Of a stretch of DNA of 41,981 nucleotides, positions 41,888 to 41,981 are shown piece after piece. The position numbers were made by a program, and so were the translations under genes. Within the stretch, counting starts at the first letter, position 1. Every line of letters begins with the position of its first letter. The stretch comes from Comamonadaceae bacterium CG_4_9_14_3_um_filter_60_33 (GTDB lineage Bacteria > Pseudomonadota > Gammaproteobacteria > Burkholderiales > Burkholderiaceae_C). A model generated the notes under the pieces. That model did not search any database, was not told where the DNA came from, and saw nothing but the letters and a program-made list of their open reading frames with translations. Location: positions 1 through 41,981 of the forward strand of contig PFUD01000153.1 in the NCBI GenBank assembly GCA_002789915.1, given 5' to 3'.

Positions 41888-41981
41888 TTGACGAGCCTTG
41901 ACCCCGGCACTGGCTCCACAGTTAGGGCTGCTTGGTTCCCCACCTGACCCGGTTGGCCGCTTCACCATGCGGGAAGGCCCG
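41888..41981 (-). ncRNA. ffs: 4.5S SRP RNA (5' end at window edge)
   Basis: On the minus strand the SRP helix-8 core is present: GGTCAGG-TGG-GGAA-CCA-AGCAGCC, equivalent to the E. coli core GGTCAGG-TCC-GGAA-GGA-AGCAGCC with compensatory base changes around the GGAA tetraloop. The outer stem GGGCCTT (41974-41980) pairs with AAGGCTC (41893-41899). About 94 bases are inside; the 5' end may extend a few bases past the edge. The RNA binds Ffh in co-translational membrane targeting. The 3' boundary is approximate. Confidence 0.87.

Overview
The window looks like a piece of a Betaproteobacterial chromosome, order Burkholderiales and most likely family Comamonadaceae (Rhodoferax/Polaromonas-like). 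This is judged from GC-rich codon use, the character of the proteins (grpE-dnaK-dnaJ, electron-transfer flavoprotein with a long acyl-CoA dehydrogenase, paired circularly permuted ATP-grasp and alpha-E proteins, PEP-CTERM proteins) and a beta-type 4.5S RNA core. The genus is inference; no 16S gene is present. Almost all of the window is ordinary housekeeping or accessory chromosome. I see no CRISPR array, no intact insertion sequence and no prophage.

Layout. 1-6 kb: 3' part of a beta/gamma-crystallin plus glycine-zipper protein, a hypothetical protein, a patatin lipoprotein, an MFS transporter, a coiled-coil small protein, an SMR exporter, a periplasmic Tyr/Pro-rich protein, and a VanZ-like protein preceded by an overlapping 59-residue lipoprotein gene. 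6-7.6 kb: methyltransferase, a small PLDc_N membrane protein, a decayed HipB/HipA-like toxin-antitoxin remnant and tRNA-Asn. 7.8-11.5 kb: a tight five-gene run (SDR, hotdog thioesterase, MDR reductase, GST, GNAT). 11.6-17.4 kb: tex, an HDOD protein and comEC. 17.4-21.1 kb: circularly permuted ATP-grasp and alpha-E proteins, then mltB on the other strand. 21.5-23.2 kb: an AT-rich lactate permease gene that looks foreign. 23.2-27.2 kb, minus strand: MoxR ATPase, DUF58 and TgpA-type transglutaminase. 27.2-29.4 kb: histone-deacetylase-like amidohydrolase and MscS channel. 29.4-33.3 kb: etfB, etfA and a 596-residue acyl-CoA dehydrogenase behind an operator-rich upstream region. 33.3-35 kb: a PIN-domain relic and an RNA-processing-type metallo-beta-lactamase. 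35-39 kb, minus strand: grpE, dnaK and dnaJ behind a very good sigma-32 promoter. 39-42 kb: an FKBP isomerase with an HxlR-like regulator, a frameshifted PEP-CTERM gene, an intact PEP-CTERM gene behind a canonical sigma-54 -24/-12 promoter, and the 4.5S SRP RNA running off the right edge.

The most informative non-coding signals are the sigma-32 promoter (39009-39039), the sigma-54 promoter (40976-40991), two palindromes upstream of etfB (29430-29451 and 29519-29534), an inverted-repeat element between etfB and etfA (30355-30433), a hairpin between dnaK and dnaJ, and several intrinsic terminators. I found no convincing wholly new system. The best candidates for new biology are the small lipoprotein/VanZ overlap, the combined regulation of etfBA, and sigma-54 control of a PEP-CTERM protein.
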